Of a DNA stretch of 64,000 nt, positions 9,492 to 18,744 are shown one piece after another. The translations under genes and the position numbers were made by a program. Location of the stretch: positions 1-64,000 of the forward strand of contig NZ_DATMFT010000016.1 of assembly GCF_035556095.1 (NCBI RefSeq), read 5' to 3'. Numbering within the stretch: position 1 is the first letter of the stretch; every line of letters begins with the position of its first letter. Below the pieces are notes generated by a model. The model was not told where the DNA came from, did no database searches, and worked only from the letters and a program-made list of their open reading frames with translations. This DNA comes from Parapedobacter sp035556095 (GTDB lineage: Bacteria; Bacteroidota; Bacteroidia; Sphingobacteriales; Sphingobacteriaceae).

Positions 9492-11375
9492 ATGAAAAAT
9501 ATTAGAATTTTAATACTCATCTCGCTGTTTTTTAGCTCGTCCTGTAGCTACCTGGACGTTGTGCCAGATAATGTGGCAACGATAGATAACGCATTTACCA
9601 TGCGGAATACAGCAGAAAAGTACTTGTTTACGTGTTATTCCTATCTCCCCAAAACAGGGAATTACATTTATGACCCGGCAGTATTAGGGGCGAATGAAAT
9701 GTGGTCACTCAGAACCGAATGGGGAGCGTTATCCATTGTTCGTGGTTTCCAGAATGTTGTAAACCCTTTCTTTAACCTGTGGAGTGGGGTAGGCGGAGAA
9801 CCGCTATTGTTCAAAGGTATCCGTGATTGTAATATATTTCTCGATAACATAGATAAGGTGGCGGAATTGGAGGAATTGGAGCAAAGACGGTGGGTAGCGG
9901 AAGCCAAATTTTTAAAAGCTTATTATCACTTCTATACGCTAAGGATGTATGGGCCGATTCCTTTGATTAAAGATAATCTATCCATTTCGACAAGCGTTGA
10001 AGAGGTGAAAGTCTATCGGGAACCTGTTGAAGAGTGCATCACCTACATTCTGCAACTGCTGGATGAAGCTTTTGTTGATTTACCTGATCGTATCGAAGCC
10101 GAAGAGACGGAGCTTGGCCGAATCACTAAAGTGATTTGTATGGCGGTAAAAGGGCAGGTGCTTACGTTGAACGCTAGCCCGCTATTTAACGGAAATCCGG
10201 ATTATGCGTCCTTTACGGACAGTCGCGGCGCACAACTTTTTACAGCTACATACGACCATGAAAAATGGTTACTCGCTGCCGATGCGTTGAAAGAAGCTAT
10301 TGATTTAGCACATGAGGCTGGGAATAAGTTGTATTATTATCGGGAGAATGATCCAAATGGAGCACTGGTTTCCGAACGTACCAATTTGAAAATGAACATT
10401 CGGGGCGCCGTGACCGACAAATGGAATCCTGAAATCGTTTGGGGGAACTCCAATGATCAAGCAAGAGATAACCAATTGCAGGCCCAAGCGCGTTTGGATG
10501 GAAATACACCCGGTTATGGTGTGGGCACATCGCTCGGTCCGACGTTGAAGATGGCTGAATATTTCTACACTAAAAATGGAGTACCCATTGAAGAGGACAA
10601 AGATTGGAATTATAATAATCGGTATGATCTGCGTACTGCAACAGCTGAGGACGTCCATTATATTAAAGAAGGGTATGAAACCGTTGAACTGCATTTTGAG
10701 CGTGAGCCCCGTTTTTACGGAAACTTAGCATTCGATGGGGCCATCTGGTATGGACAGGGGCGCAAAGCTGAAACAAACAATTGGTATGTGCAGGCTAAAT
10801 TCGGGCAGTATTCGGGGGGTAAGCCCACAAACGGGTACTCCCCTACGGGATACTGGGCAAAGAAATTAGTGAACGCAGACAACGTATACTCCGCGACAAA
10901 TAGTTACACCATTGTTTCCTATGCACAACCGATTATCCGTCTTGCAGATTTGTATTTGATGTATGCGGAGGTACTTAATGAATACAACGGTCCGACCGAC
11001 GAAGCCTACAAATATATCGATCTAGTGAGAGCACGCGCGGGCTTGGCATCTGTAAAAGAGGCTTGGCAAGCGCATTCTGTATTGCCTGAGAAACCCACAA
11101 CAAAAGAAGGTTTAAGAGCTATTATCCATCAGGAACGGGGAATTGAGTTAGCGCTGGAAGGCACGCGGCTTTGGGATTTACGACGTTGGAAAGAAGCCAT
11201 CAATGAATTGAACGGGCCTGTACAAGGGTGGAATCTTATGGAAGAAAGTGCTGGTGGATATTATGTGCCCACATTGTTACACTCAAGAAAATATCAATTG
11301 AGGGATTATTTTTGGCCTATTAAAGAACTTGATCTCATCACAAACAAAAATCTAGTTCAGAATCCGGGCTGGTAA
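9492..11375 (+). CDS. SusD/RagB-family surface glycan-binding lipoprotein
   Basis: A protein of 627 residues that forms the lid of the SusC transporter and binds the glycan at the cell surface. A lipoprotein signal peptide ends in the lipobox FFSSSC at about residue 18. The SusD pattern follows: N-terminal TPR-like helices (RWVAEAKFLKAYYHFYTLRMYGPIPLI) and the C-terminal signature IRLADLYLMYAEVLNEYNG, YIDLVRARAGL, IIHQERGIELALEGTRLWDLRRW. It ends with the typical FWPIKELDLITNKNLVQNPGW. Length is somewhat above the family average. Translation starts 11 bp after susC, so the two are co-transcribed. Confidence 0.96.
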   Translation: MKNIRILILISLFFSSSCSYLDVVPDNVATIDNAFTMRNTAEKYLFTCYSYLPKTGNYIYDPAVLGANEMWSLRTEWGALSIVRGFQNVVNPFFNLWSGVGGEPLLFKGIRDCNIFLDNIDKVAELEELEQRRWVAEAKFLKAYYHFYTLRMYGPIPLIKDNLSISTSVEEVKVYREPVEECITYILQLLDEAFVDLPDRIEAEETELGRITKVICMAVKGQVLTLNASPLFNGNPDYASFTDSRGAQLFTATYDHEKWLLAADALKEAIDLAHEAGNKLYYYRENDPNGALVSERTNLKMNIRGAVTDKWNPEIVWGNSNDQARDNQLQAQARLDGNTPGYGVGTSLGPTLKMAEYFYTKNGVPIEEDKDWNYNNRYDLRTATAEDVHYIKEGYETVELHFEREPRFYGNLAFDGAIWYGQGRKAETNNWYVQAKFGQYSGGKPTNGYSPTGYWAKKLVNADNVYSATNSYTIVSYAQPIIRLADLYLMYAEVLNEYNGPTDEAYKYIDLVRARAGLASVKEAWQAHSVLPEKPTTKEGLRAIIHQERGIELALEGTRLWDLRRWKEAINELNGPVQGWNLMEESAGGYYVPTLLHSRKYQLRDYFWPIKELDLITNKNLVQNPGW

Positions 11376-11394
11376 AGAATTAAAATAAGCAGTT

Positions 11395-12585
11395 ATGAGA
11401 CATTTGATTAAGTATATATACTTCAGTGCAGCTTGTATTTTATTACTAGCTTGTAAAGAAGAAACACCGACTGTGTTAAATGAAGGTGGCGATGCACCGG
11501 GGGTAGTAAGTGATGTGGTGGTAGAGAATAGAAACGGTGGTGCGAAATTATCCTACTTACTCCCTGTCGCGGATAACTTATTATACGTTAAAGCCGTATA
11601 TGAGTATCCATCTGGCAACGTTAGGGAAGTGAAAGCCTCTGCATACGTAGATAGTTTAGTTATTGAGGGTATAGGGGACACAGATGAGTTGGAGGTGTCG
11701 CTTTATGCGATAAGCCGTTCGGAGAAAGCGTCGAGCGCCGTAAAGGTATCGATTCAGCCGATGACACCACCTGTGCAGTTAGTAAGCTCCTCTTTAAATG
11801 TAAGCGCAGATTTTGGTGGCTTCGTGGTTGATTTTATGAATCAAAGCGGAGCGGAAATCGTCATCGAGGTAATGAAAAATACGGGTGGGGATTGGACAAG
11901 CCTCGATGCGTACTATACAAAAAGTAAGCATGGTGTTTTCACCGTAAGAGGGCAAGATGCCGAACCATCACAATTCGGTTTTTTCGTCAGGGACAAATGG
12001 AAGAATAAGTCAGACACCGTTTTGGTTGGCTTAACACCATTGTACGAAATTGAATTGCCAGCCCCCACACCGATTACGATTTTACCAAGTGACTATAATC
12101 TTCATTTTTCGAATTTACATTATGGTTATATGTTTGATGGCATCGTATCAGATAATAATTATATGGGGACTTTAGCGGCAGAAGCCGCGATTTTTCCGTT
12201 ATCCTTCACCTTAGATTTCGGTACGCCGACCAAATTTAGTCGTTTTGTGTACTGGATGCGCCAAGGAGATGGACACATTTATAATTACTGTTCTCCGGAA
12301 GATTGGGAGATATGGGGAACTAATGAACTGACCGATGACTGGGCTGGATGGACGAAGATTATGGACTGTAAAGCAGTGAAACCCTCAGGCCCAGGGGCAA
12401 CTTTAACTGCAGAAGACCGAGAAGTGGCTGCCAAAGGTCTAGATTATTCGTTTCCACCCGGAACGCCAGAATATCGTTATATCCGATGGAGAACAAAAAA
12501 AGTTTTTGGCGGATTACCGGCTGTACAAATTTCTGAACTTGCGTTTTTTGGTGGTAATAATGAAATGGGAGGTAATAATGATTAA
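11395..12585 (+). CDS. Surface lipoprotein, DUF4959/DUF5126/DUF5000-type
   Basis: A protein of 396 residues. A lipobox LLLAC at about residues 16-20 follows a short hydrophobic segment, so the mature protein is a lipoprotein. The N-terminal part starts with PGVVSDVVVENRNGGAKLSYLLP, typical of fibronectin-like DUF4959. A second beta domain follows, and the last 150 residues look like an F5/8 (discoidin)-type jelly roll (FTLDFGTPTKFSRFVYWMRQ; YRYIRWRT near the end). Such proteins are encoded right after SusD and probably act as extra surface glycan-binding proteins. It overlaps the next gene by 8 nt (ATGATTAA), so the two are translationally coupled. Confidence 0.8.
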   Translation: MRHLIKYIYFSAACILLLACKEETPTVLNEGGDAPGVVSDVVVENRNGGAKLSYLLPVADNLLYVKAVYEYPSGNVREVKASAYVDSLVIEGIGDTDELEVSLYAISRSEKASSAVKVSIQPMTPPVQLVSSSLNVSADFGGFVVDFMNQSGAEIVIEVMKNTGGDWTSLDAYYTKSKHGVFTVRGQDAEPSQFGFFVRDKWKNKSDTVLVGLTPLYEIELPAPTPITILPSDYNLHFSNLHYGYMFDGIVSDNNYMGTLAAEAAIFPLSFTLDFGTPTKFSRFVYWMRQGDGHIYNYCSPEDWEIWGTNELTDDWAGWTKIMDCKAVKPSGPGATLTAEDREVAAKGLDYSFPPGTPEYRYIRWRTKKVFGGLPAVQISELAFFGGNNEMGGNND

Positions 12586-13819
12586 TCGAAAAATTACAGG
12601 TATCCGCGTTGAAGCTAAGTGGAGCTTGATCCCACTCACAATAATTACTGTTGTATTTGGGCTTTCATCCTGTAAAAAAATGGATGATACTTACCGAGAT
12701 TATGTGGGGGAAGGCGAGATTGTCTATGTAAGCAAGGCCGACTCCGTCACTGCGCATTCGGGAAATAATCGCATGCTTTTAACGTGGGTTCAGGGAGCGA
12801 ACCCCAAAGTTGCCGGCATCCGGGTATTTGATAGCGACGGAGAACTGTTGGCAGAACAGCTAATCGAAGAGGTCGTACCGGGTAAATCGGGTGAAATTTT
12901 GTTAAATAGTATGCCAGAAGGCGTATATTCCCTAGATGTTTTCACATTTGACGATAAAGGCAACACGTCGGTTAAGGTTACTGTTCCCGGTACGTCTTAT
13001 GGTGAGCGGTATCAGGAGTCGTTACAGACCAGGAGAGTTGAAAAAGCGGTTTATCAGGGTGAGCACGTTCAAATTGATTGGTTCAGGCCCGCAAGCGACG
13101 CAATTTCTACAGAGGTCGTATATGAAGATATCCATGGCGACGAAATTGTGATCGCCACGCCACGTGGAGAGGCACGAACGATACTTACCGATTTTAAGCC
13201 TAAAACGCCCATCAAATATCGAACGTTATTTATGCCCGACACCACATCGATTGATACATTTTATTCGGAATATATGGTTGTTCAGCTCGAATACTTGTTG
13301 AACAAAGCAAAATTTAAGCGATGGAATACGGCCGATTTCCCCTATACAGAATATAACATGGGCAGCATATACAATATCGAGCGGTTGTGGGATGAGGTAT
13401 ATACCGAATACGGATATATTTATTTGGAAACAGACCCATTGCCGCGTAGCTTCACTTTCGATCTGGGACAGCTTGCAAGCATCGAACGTATCCGGCTGAG
13501 TCCCAACTGGAGTTCGCAGCTTTATAAAAACGGTAACATTAAGAAGGCAGAAATATGGGGCTCAGCGACGCCCGATGTGTCGACAGACTTTTCGACGTGG
13601 ACCTATTTAGGTACATTGGAATCCGTAAAGCCGTCGGGGTTGCCGTTGGGGCAGGAGACAGCTGAGGACTTAGCGTATGCACAAGCAGGTGAAAATTTTA
13701 AGCTGGCAGATAACCTGCCTCCCGTGCGATATATTCGCTTTGTGGTACAAGATACGTGGTCGGGTTCTATATCAATGCACATCACCGAGCTTACTTTTTG
13801 GGGCGAAATAATCAAATGA
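12578..13819 (+). CDS. Surface lipoprotein, DUF4998 plus discoidin-like domain
   Basis: A protein of about 413 residues starting at ATG 12578. The frame is open upstream to 12506, but this ATG gives a proper lipoprotein signal (LTIITVVFGLSSCKK) and is preceded by GGGAGG, a Shine-Dalgarno-like site that is rare in this phylum. The N-terminal half resembles DUF4998 (SVTAHSGNNRMLLTWVQGAN, then repeated Ig-like strands). The C-terminal 150 residues resemble an F5/8-type carbohydrate-binding fold (SFTFDLGQLASIERIRLSPNW; VRYIRFVVQDTW; ITELTFWG). It probably works with the preceding lipoprotein and SusD in surface glycan capture. Function is inferred from context. Confidence 0.8.
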   Translation: MINRKITGIRVEAKWSLIPLTIITVVFGLSSCKKMDDTYRDYVGEGEIVYVSKADSVTAHSGNNRMLLTWVQGANPKVAGIRVFDSDGELLAEQLIEEVVPGKSGEILLNSMPEGVYSLDVFTFDDKGNTSVKVTVPGTSYGERYQESLQTRRVEKAVYQGEHVQIDWFRPASDAISTEVVYEDIHGDEIVIATPRGEARTILTDFKPKTPIKYRTLFMPDTTSIDTFYSEYMVVQLEYLLNKAKFKRWNTADFPYTEYNMGSIYNIERLWDEVYTEYGYIYLETDPLPRSFTFDLGQLASIERIRLSPNWSSQLYKNGNIKKAEIWGSATPDVSTDFSTWTYLGTLESVKPSGLPLGQETAEDLAYAQAGENFKLADNLPPVRYIRFVVQDTWSGSISMHITELTFWGEIIK

Positions 13820-13847
13820 AATGAATCTTTAATAAAAAAATAAGTAT

Positions 13848-15143
13848 ATGAAAACGAGTAGCAAAATGGATGCCTTAAACCAGTTGTCAAATTTACCGGT
13901 GGACCCGTCACAATCAAGGAGACGTTTTTTACAGGCCCTTGGGGTTGGCGCAGCAGCAATAGGGCTGCAACAGATCAGCTGCTCGGGTGCAAAACAGGTC
14001 GCCCAAGCTAGTTCCGGAAAGAATATGGTAGATCTAGCATCTATTCCGGGGTTTGAAAAGACAACTGCGGACCCACGTGCTTCGGAGGGTTGGCAATCGA
14101 TTTCCAATCGGAAGATCAAAGTAGGTTTGGTAGGACATGGCGTCTGTAAATTCGCAGTGCAATTCGGATTCCAGGACCACCCCAATGTGGAGGTGGTTGC
14201 TGTGAGTGACTTGTTCCCGGACCGGCTTGCGGAAATGGCAAAAATTGCTCGCTGTGACCGGACTTACCCTTCGCTGGAGGAAATGCTTAAAAAAGATAAG
14301 GAAATCGAAGCTGTATTCCTAGCAACCGATGCACCAAGTCATGCCAAACATGCAATCATGGCTTTAAACCGTGGCGTGCACGTTGCGAGTGCTGTACCTG
14401 CGGTGTTCGGGTCATTGGAAGATGCCGACAAGCTATGGGAAGCTTGGAAGACGAGCGGAAAAAAATACATGCTGTTCGAGACATCAGCCTTCCACGACGA
14501 TGTGCATACGATGCGTGAATTGTATAAACGCGACTACTTCGGGAAGATTATTTATGCGGAAGGTGAATACTACCACTATTTCGGCACGCCACTAGATGGA
14601 TACAACAACTGGCGGGAAGGTTTGCCACCGCAATATTATCCAACCCATTCCAATGGATATTATGGATGTGTAACCGGGCAACGGTTTACCGAAGTTTCTT
14701 GTTTGGGTATTCCCAGTATTTTAGATCAGTTCCAGGCGCAAAACAACGTGTATAAGAATCCGTTCGGTACAGAGGTGGCTAATTTCCGGACGAGTGAGAA
14801 CGGATCGGCGAGAATGGTGGTAAGTTGGGATACACCAGGTTTTGGTGCTGAAGCCGGTCGGATAAGAGGTGAGAAGGGATCATATTACAACAATCAATTC
14901 CAGGGATTGGTAAACGAGGTTCCCACCATTAAACGGCCGCCATTGCCTCCGGGTGTAGACGCCGGTGGTCATGGCGGATCCCACGGCCAATTGACGAACG
15001 AGTTTGTTACAGCGATAATTCAGGATCGGGCGCCCTTGGTTGATATGCCACTGGCGCTTAACCTATCCGTAGCGGGTATTGTAGCGCACCACTCTGCTTT
15101 GAAAGGCGGAGAATGGATGAAGATACCGCAATACGATATATAG
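13848..15143 (+). CDS. Gfo/Idh/MocA-family oxidoreductase with Tat signal
   Basis: An NAD(P)-dependent sugar oxidoreductase of 431 residues. An N-terminal twin-arginine motif (SRRRFLQALGVGAAAIGL) points to Tat export; ISCSG just after it could be a weak lipobox. The Rossmann domain begins KVGLVGHGVCKFAVQFG and continues EVVAVSDLF; the C-terminal alpha/beta domain is of Gfo/Idh type. The substrate is unknown. It is related to the cytosolic protein at 21725 (both have YHH, a GLPP..Y.TH segment and SGxxAR-like residues near the end), so an exported and an internal enzyme of the same type sit in one operon. The start is the ATG at 13848, 28 bp after the upstream lipoprotein gene. Confidence 0.9.
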   Translation: MKTSSKMDALNQLSNLPVDPSQSRRRFLQALGVGAAAIGLQQISCSGAKQVAQASSGKNMVDLASIPGFEKTTADPRASEGWQSISNRKIKVGLVGHGVCKFAVQFGFQDHPNVEVVAVSDLFPDRLAEMAKIARCDRTYPSLEEMLKKDKEIEAVFLATDAPSHAKHAIMALNRGVHVASAVPAVFGSLEDADKLWEAWKTSGKKYMLFETSAFHDDVHTMRELYKRDYFGKIIYAEGEYYHYFGTPLDGYNNWREGLPPQYYPTHSNGYYGCVTGQRFTEVSCLGIPSILDQFQAQNNVYKNPFGTEVANFRTSENGSARMVVSWDTPGFGAEAGRIRGEKGSYYNNQFQGLVNEVPTIKRPPLPPGVDAGGHGGSHGQLTNEFVTAIIQDRAPLVDMPLALNLSVAGIVAHHSALKGGEWMKIPQYDI

Positions 15144-15168
15144 CAGGTGGGAACGGACTTGTTTTAAT

Positions 15169-15366
15169 TTGTCTTATGAGAAGGCGTACGGTCGGAGTAA
15201 GTTAGCTTGGGTTTGGAACCAAATCGCGTTTTTAAGACAGATAGGAATATGCCGTTTTGCGCAGAGGTCAATTGGAAAGATGCTTTACAAGAAGCCTAAA
15301 GAGGTGAATGCACGAATCGTCTCGAAAAATGGAAAACCCATGGCCAACCCTAATTTTGATAAATAA
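15169..15366 (+). other. Short ORF of uncertain reality between operon genes
   Basis: A 65-codon frame opening with TTG lies in the 254-bp gap between the oxidoreductase and aminotransferase genes. The translation (MSYEKAYGRSKLAWVW..., ending SKNGKPMANPNFDK) is basic and not recognised. Its tail looks protein-like and it ends 31 bp before the next ATG. No ATG start is available. It may be the 3' remnant of a deleted gene, a small protein, or chance. Confidence 0.25.
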
Positions 15367-15397
15367 AAAGAGTTACTCAATTAAATAAATAGCAAGA

Positions 15398-16756
15398 ATG
15401 AAAAATGAAAACTGGCCGAAGTCGTTACACCTTTTAACGGAAAATGAGCGGGTTATTCCAGGGGGGGTGGTCTCGTTAAATCGCAAAACAGATCCTAATA
15501 TTTGTTTTGCGAAAGGGGTAGGTAGTCGTGTTTGGGATATCGATGGTCGGGAATATATCGATTACCAAGCGGGTTTTGCTGCTGCATTTTTGGGTCATAA
15601 TGATGTCGATGTCAATGATGCCGTGGCACAATCTATAACGGATGATCTGGTATTAATGGGTGCCGGGCCGACGAATCTGGAAGGGGAGTTTGCCAGACTC
15701 TTTTGTGATAGTGTGCCGAATGTCGACAAGATCCAAATTACAACGACAGGTTCCGAAGCCACATACCATGCCATCCGTATCGCACGTGCAGCGACCGGCA
15801 GAAACCATGTAATCATCATGCAGGGAGGCTACAACGGCTGGCATAATGATGTAGCCGCAAACGTAATCAGTAGTTTGGATGTCGTTGGTCCGCGTGTTTC
15901 TCCCGGTGAGTATCCGATTGATGCGCTTTCGGCTGGGATTCCTGAAGAACACCGCTCGCTCATTCACGTCGTGAATTACAATGATTTGAGCTCGGTTGAA
16001 TATATTGTAAAGCGTTTTCCGGTAGCATGCATCGTGTTGGAACCTATTTTACAGAATATTGGTATTGTGAAGCCACTGCCGGGATATTTGGAAGGATTAA
16101 GGGCGCTTGCTGATGAGCAGGGCTTCCTGTTGATATTCGATGAGGTAAAGACCGGTTTCCGGCATGCATTAGGCGGATACCAAAGTATTTGCGGCGTTAT
16201 GCCGGATTTGAGTACATTTGGAAAAGCAGTGGCCAATGGGTATCCGATGGGCGTCATCGGGGGCAAAGCGAAGTATATGGACTATTTTGTGCACCCAGAA
16301 AAAGACAAGCGCGTACTGATTGCGGGAACATTTAATGCGCACCCGTTAACCACAGTCGCAGCAATTGCAACGCTGCGTAAGCTTTCGTCTCCGGAATTCG
16401 GTGTATATGAACATGTAAACCAGTTAGGTAACTTGCTCGAAACCGGGTTGAATGATATTTTGTCGGATTACGATAAGCCGTTCTATGTGGCTAGACAGGG
16501 CTCTGCTTTCTGCGTTTATTTTATGGACCACGCACCTGTGGATTACCATGACTTGGCTGTGAACCATGATTTTGCCTTTGATAAAGCGTATCGTCATAAA
16601 CTTATTGAAGAGGGTATATTTAATTTCCCACTTCCGATTAAACAAGGTAGTATTTCTTTTGCACACGCCGTTTCGGATATCGAAGAGACATTAGCGAAGA
16701 CCAAAAAAGTGATTGGCCAGTTGATGGCTCGACAAAAGGCAACGGCAGCTATTTAA
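15398..16756 (+). CDS. Class III PLP-dependent aminotransferase, HemL-like
   Basis: A protein of 452 residues of the glutamate-1-semialdehyde aminomutase / class III aminotransferase group. Visible motifs: DIDGREYIDYQAGFAAAFLGH, TTTGSEATYHAIRIARAATGR (phosphate binding), IVLEPI, LLIFDEVKTGFR (Asp248 contacts the pyridine nitrogen) and DLSTFGKAVANG with the likely Schiff-base Lys276. A second, true hemL role is unlikely given the carbohydrate operon around it. An amino-sugar or keto-sugar transamination, or mutase chemistry, is more likely (inference). It lies 14 bp before the dehydratase gene. Confidence 0.88.
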   Translation: MKNENWPKSLHLLTENERVIPGGVVSLNRKTDPNICFAKGVGSRVWDIDGREYIDYQAGFAAAFLGHNDVDVNDAVAQSITDDLVLMGAGPTNLEGEFARLFCDSVPNVDKIQITTTGSEATYHAIRIARAATGRNHVIIMQGGYNGWHNDVAANVISSLDVVGPRVSPGEYPIDALSAGIPEEHRSLIHVVNYNDLSSVEYIVKRFPVACIVLEPILQNIGIVKPLPGYLEGLRALADEQGFLLIFDEVKTGFRHALGGYQSICGVMPDLSTFGKAVANGYPMGVIGGKAKYMDYFVHPEKDKRVLIAGTFNAHPLTTVAAIATLRKLSSPEFGVYEHVNQLGNLLETGLNDILSDYDKPFYVARQGSAFCVYFMDHAPVDYHDLAVNHDFAFDKAYRHKLIEEGIFNFPLPIKQGSISFAHAVSDIEETLAKTKKVIGQLMARQKATAAI

Positions 16757-16770
16757 TTTCCATTGAGCTA

Positions 16771-17949
16771 ATGAAAATTACGGCGATTGAAACGTATGTA
16801 TGCCATGCACGCATGCGGAATTGGATTTTTGTAAAGGTGGTTACGGACCAGCCCGGATTGTGGGGGTGGGGAGAAGCGACGCTCGAATGGCATACGCGTG
16901 CCGTGGTTGGTGCAATAGAAGATATTTCCCAACTGCTTATCGGGGAAGATCCGCGCCGGATCGAGCACCTCTGGCAAATGATGTATCGGCAGCATTTCTG
17001 GCATGGGAATGGAATTGTTCGGGGCACGGCTATTAGTGGTATCGACATTGCGTTGTGGGACATTCTCGGTAAGGCACATGGCGTACCGTGTCATGAGCTT
17101 TGGGGTGGTCGGGTACGGGATTGCATCCGGCTTTATTGCCATCTCGGCGGTGGTAAAATGGAAGACTTCTACCAAACAAAACCCGACGATGCCAACCGTT
17201 TCGCTGAACTCGCCCAGCAAGCCGTGGAAGACGGGTTTACGGCATTCAAGTCTATGGCTGTTCCCGAGACCATGCCGTTGGAGGGGCTTACGCCCGTTCG
17301 CTATGCCGAGGCATGTGTGAAAGCAATGCGTGAAGCGGTTGGAGATGGAATTGATATTATGGTGGATTGCCATGCTCGGCCGAGCCCGAGGATGGGAATG
17401 CAGTTTGCCAAAGCATTGGAACCTTATGGGCTTTATTTTTTCGAGGAACCCTGTTGGCCCGAAACGATGGATGATATCGCGTTGATTCAACGTGCGGTTT
17501 CTACACCGATTGCGAGTGGAGAGCGCTTGGTTACCATCCATGCGTTTCGCGAACTGTTTGAGAAGAGAGCGGTCAGCGTGATCCAGCCGGATATCACGCA
17601 TTGCGGAGGGTTAAGTGAAGTGCGGCGAATTGCGGCCATGGCCGAGGCATACCGGATTTCGGTGGCCCCTCACAATCCGCAAGGCCCGGTAAGTACCGCG
17701 GCATCCATCGAGTTCGGCTTTGCGACACCTTCATATATCATTTGCGAAAGCGTGCACAGTGATGTGCCATGGCGGCAGGACGTCGTGAGCGAAGGTTTTG
17801 TGATAGAATCCAAAGGACAGATCGTAAAACCAAATAATCGACCGGGGCTAGGTATTGAGATCAACGAAGAGGAAGTGAAAAAGCATCCTTTTCAACAGGA
17901 AGTGCTGCAACGTACCTTCTACCCGGACGGTAGTGTTGGCGATTGGTAG
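16771..17949 (+). CDS. Enolase-superfamily sugar-acid dehydratase, galactonate-dehydratase-like
   Basis: A protein of 392 residues of the mandelate racemase group. The N-terminal capping domain (MKITAIETYV... GGxxxGWGEA-like WGWGEATLEW) precedes a TIM barrel. Metal ligands are seen as Asp199 (IMVDCH), Glu225 (FFEEP) and Glu251 (ASGERL). Catalytic His201 and His301 (VAPHNPQGP) match the arrangement of D-galactonate dehydratase, which turns an aldonic acid into a 2-keto-3-deoxy acid. The substrate cannot be fixed from sequence. A lactonase and dehydrogenases in the same operon fit an oxidative, non-phosphorylated pathway: sugar to lactone to aldonate to keto-deoxy acid (inference). No aldolase or kinase is present nearby. 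Confidence 0.9.
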   Translation: MKITAIETYVCHARMRNWIFVKVVTDQPGLWGWGEATLEWHTRAVVGAIEDISQLLIGEDPRRIEHLWQMMYRQHFWHGNGIVRGTAISGIDIALWDILGKAHGVPCHELWGGRVRDCIRLYCHLGGGKMEDFYQTKPDDANRFAELAQQAVEDGFTAFKSMAVPETMPLEGLTPVRYAEACVKAMREAVGDGIDIMVDCHARPSPRMGMQFAKALEPYGLYFFEEPCWPETMDDIALIQRAVSTPIASGERLVTIHAFRELFEKRAVSVIQPDITHCGGLSEVRRIAAMAEAYRISVAPHNPQGPVSTAASIEFGFATPSYIICESVHSDVPWRQDVVSEGFVIESKGQIVKPNNRPGLGIEINEEEVKKHPFQQEVLQRTFYPDGSVGDW

Positions 17950-17970
17950 ACCGGCTAATATATAATCTGA

Positions 17971-18735
17971 ATGGAGAAAATTTTCAAAGATCAAACGGCC
18001 ATTATAAGTGGTGGTATCGGTGATATCGGATTTGCAACCGCCATTGAAATGGCCAAGCTGGGTGCTCATGTAGCGTTGTGCGGTCGGCGTTCGCCTGATG
18101 CTGTGCAGGAGAAACTTGCACGGATTGCAGTCCATGGTGTGCAAGTGGACTACCGGCAGGTGGATATTGCGGATGCAGTGGCTGTGAAGCGATGGATTGA
18201 AGAGGTCAATGATGCGTTGGGAACAGCGACCTTGGTTATCGCTAATGCAGCGGTTACGCGGTTTGCCGGAATACATGAAATAACCGCCGATGAATGGTTG
18301 GCGGATATGAATGTCAATCTAAATGGTGCATTTTATATGACGCAAGCGGCAACCGCGCAGCTGCTGGAAAAGCAGCTTCCGGGACGTGTCGTATTCGTTG
18401 GTAGCTGGGCAGGTACACATGTACATACACATATGCCGGCATACTCGGTTTCCAAAGCCGGTATGACCATGTTGTGCAAGTGCATGGCATTGGCCCTCGC
18501 CCCCCACGATATCTTGGTCAATGAAATTGCTCCCGGTTATGTGGATGCCGGCCTAAGTGGCCGGTATTTGGAGGCAAATCCAGATAAGGTTAGTGAACTT
18601 ACAGAACGGGTTCCTGCTAAGCGACTCATGAGTGCTGAAGAGGTTGCCAAGCAGATTGTCTTTTTATGTCATCCGGAAAATAAGCAAATGACTGGGAGCA
18701 CGTTACTAATGGACGGCGGCTTATCACTGATTTAA
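17971..18735 (+). CDS. SDR-family oxidoreductase
   Basis: A short-chain dehydrogenase of 254 residues with a Rossmann fold. The glycine-rich loop SGGIGDIGFATA deviates slightly from TGxxxGIG. The catalytic set is Ser145 (VFVGSWAG), Tyr158 and Lys162 (AYSVSKAGM). The structural Asn motif is altered to VIANAAV from the usual NNAG. The C-terminus ends TGSTLLMDGGLSLI as in the classical SDRs. It probably oxidises or reduces a sugar or sugar acid of this operon; the substrate is unknown. It starts 21 bp after the dehydratase gene and ends 9 bp before the ceramidase-like gene. Confidence 0.92.
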   Translation: MEKIFKDQTAIISGGIGDIGFATAIEMAKLGAHVALCGRRSPDAVQEKLARIAVHGVQVDYRQVDIADAVAVKRWIEEVNDALGTATLVIANAAVTRFAGIHEITADEWLADMNVNLNGAFYMTQAATAQLLEKQLPGRVVFVGSWAGTHVHTHMPAYSVSKAGMTMLCKCMALALAPHDILVNEIAPGYVDAGLSGRYLEANPDKVSELTERVPAKRLMSAEEVAKQIVFLCHPENKQMTGSTLLMDGGLSLI

Positions 18736-18744
18736 ATCACATGT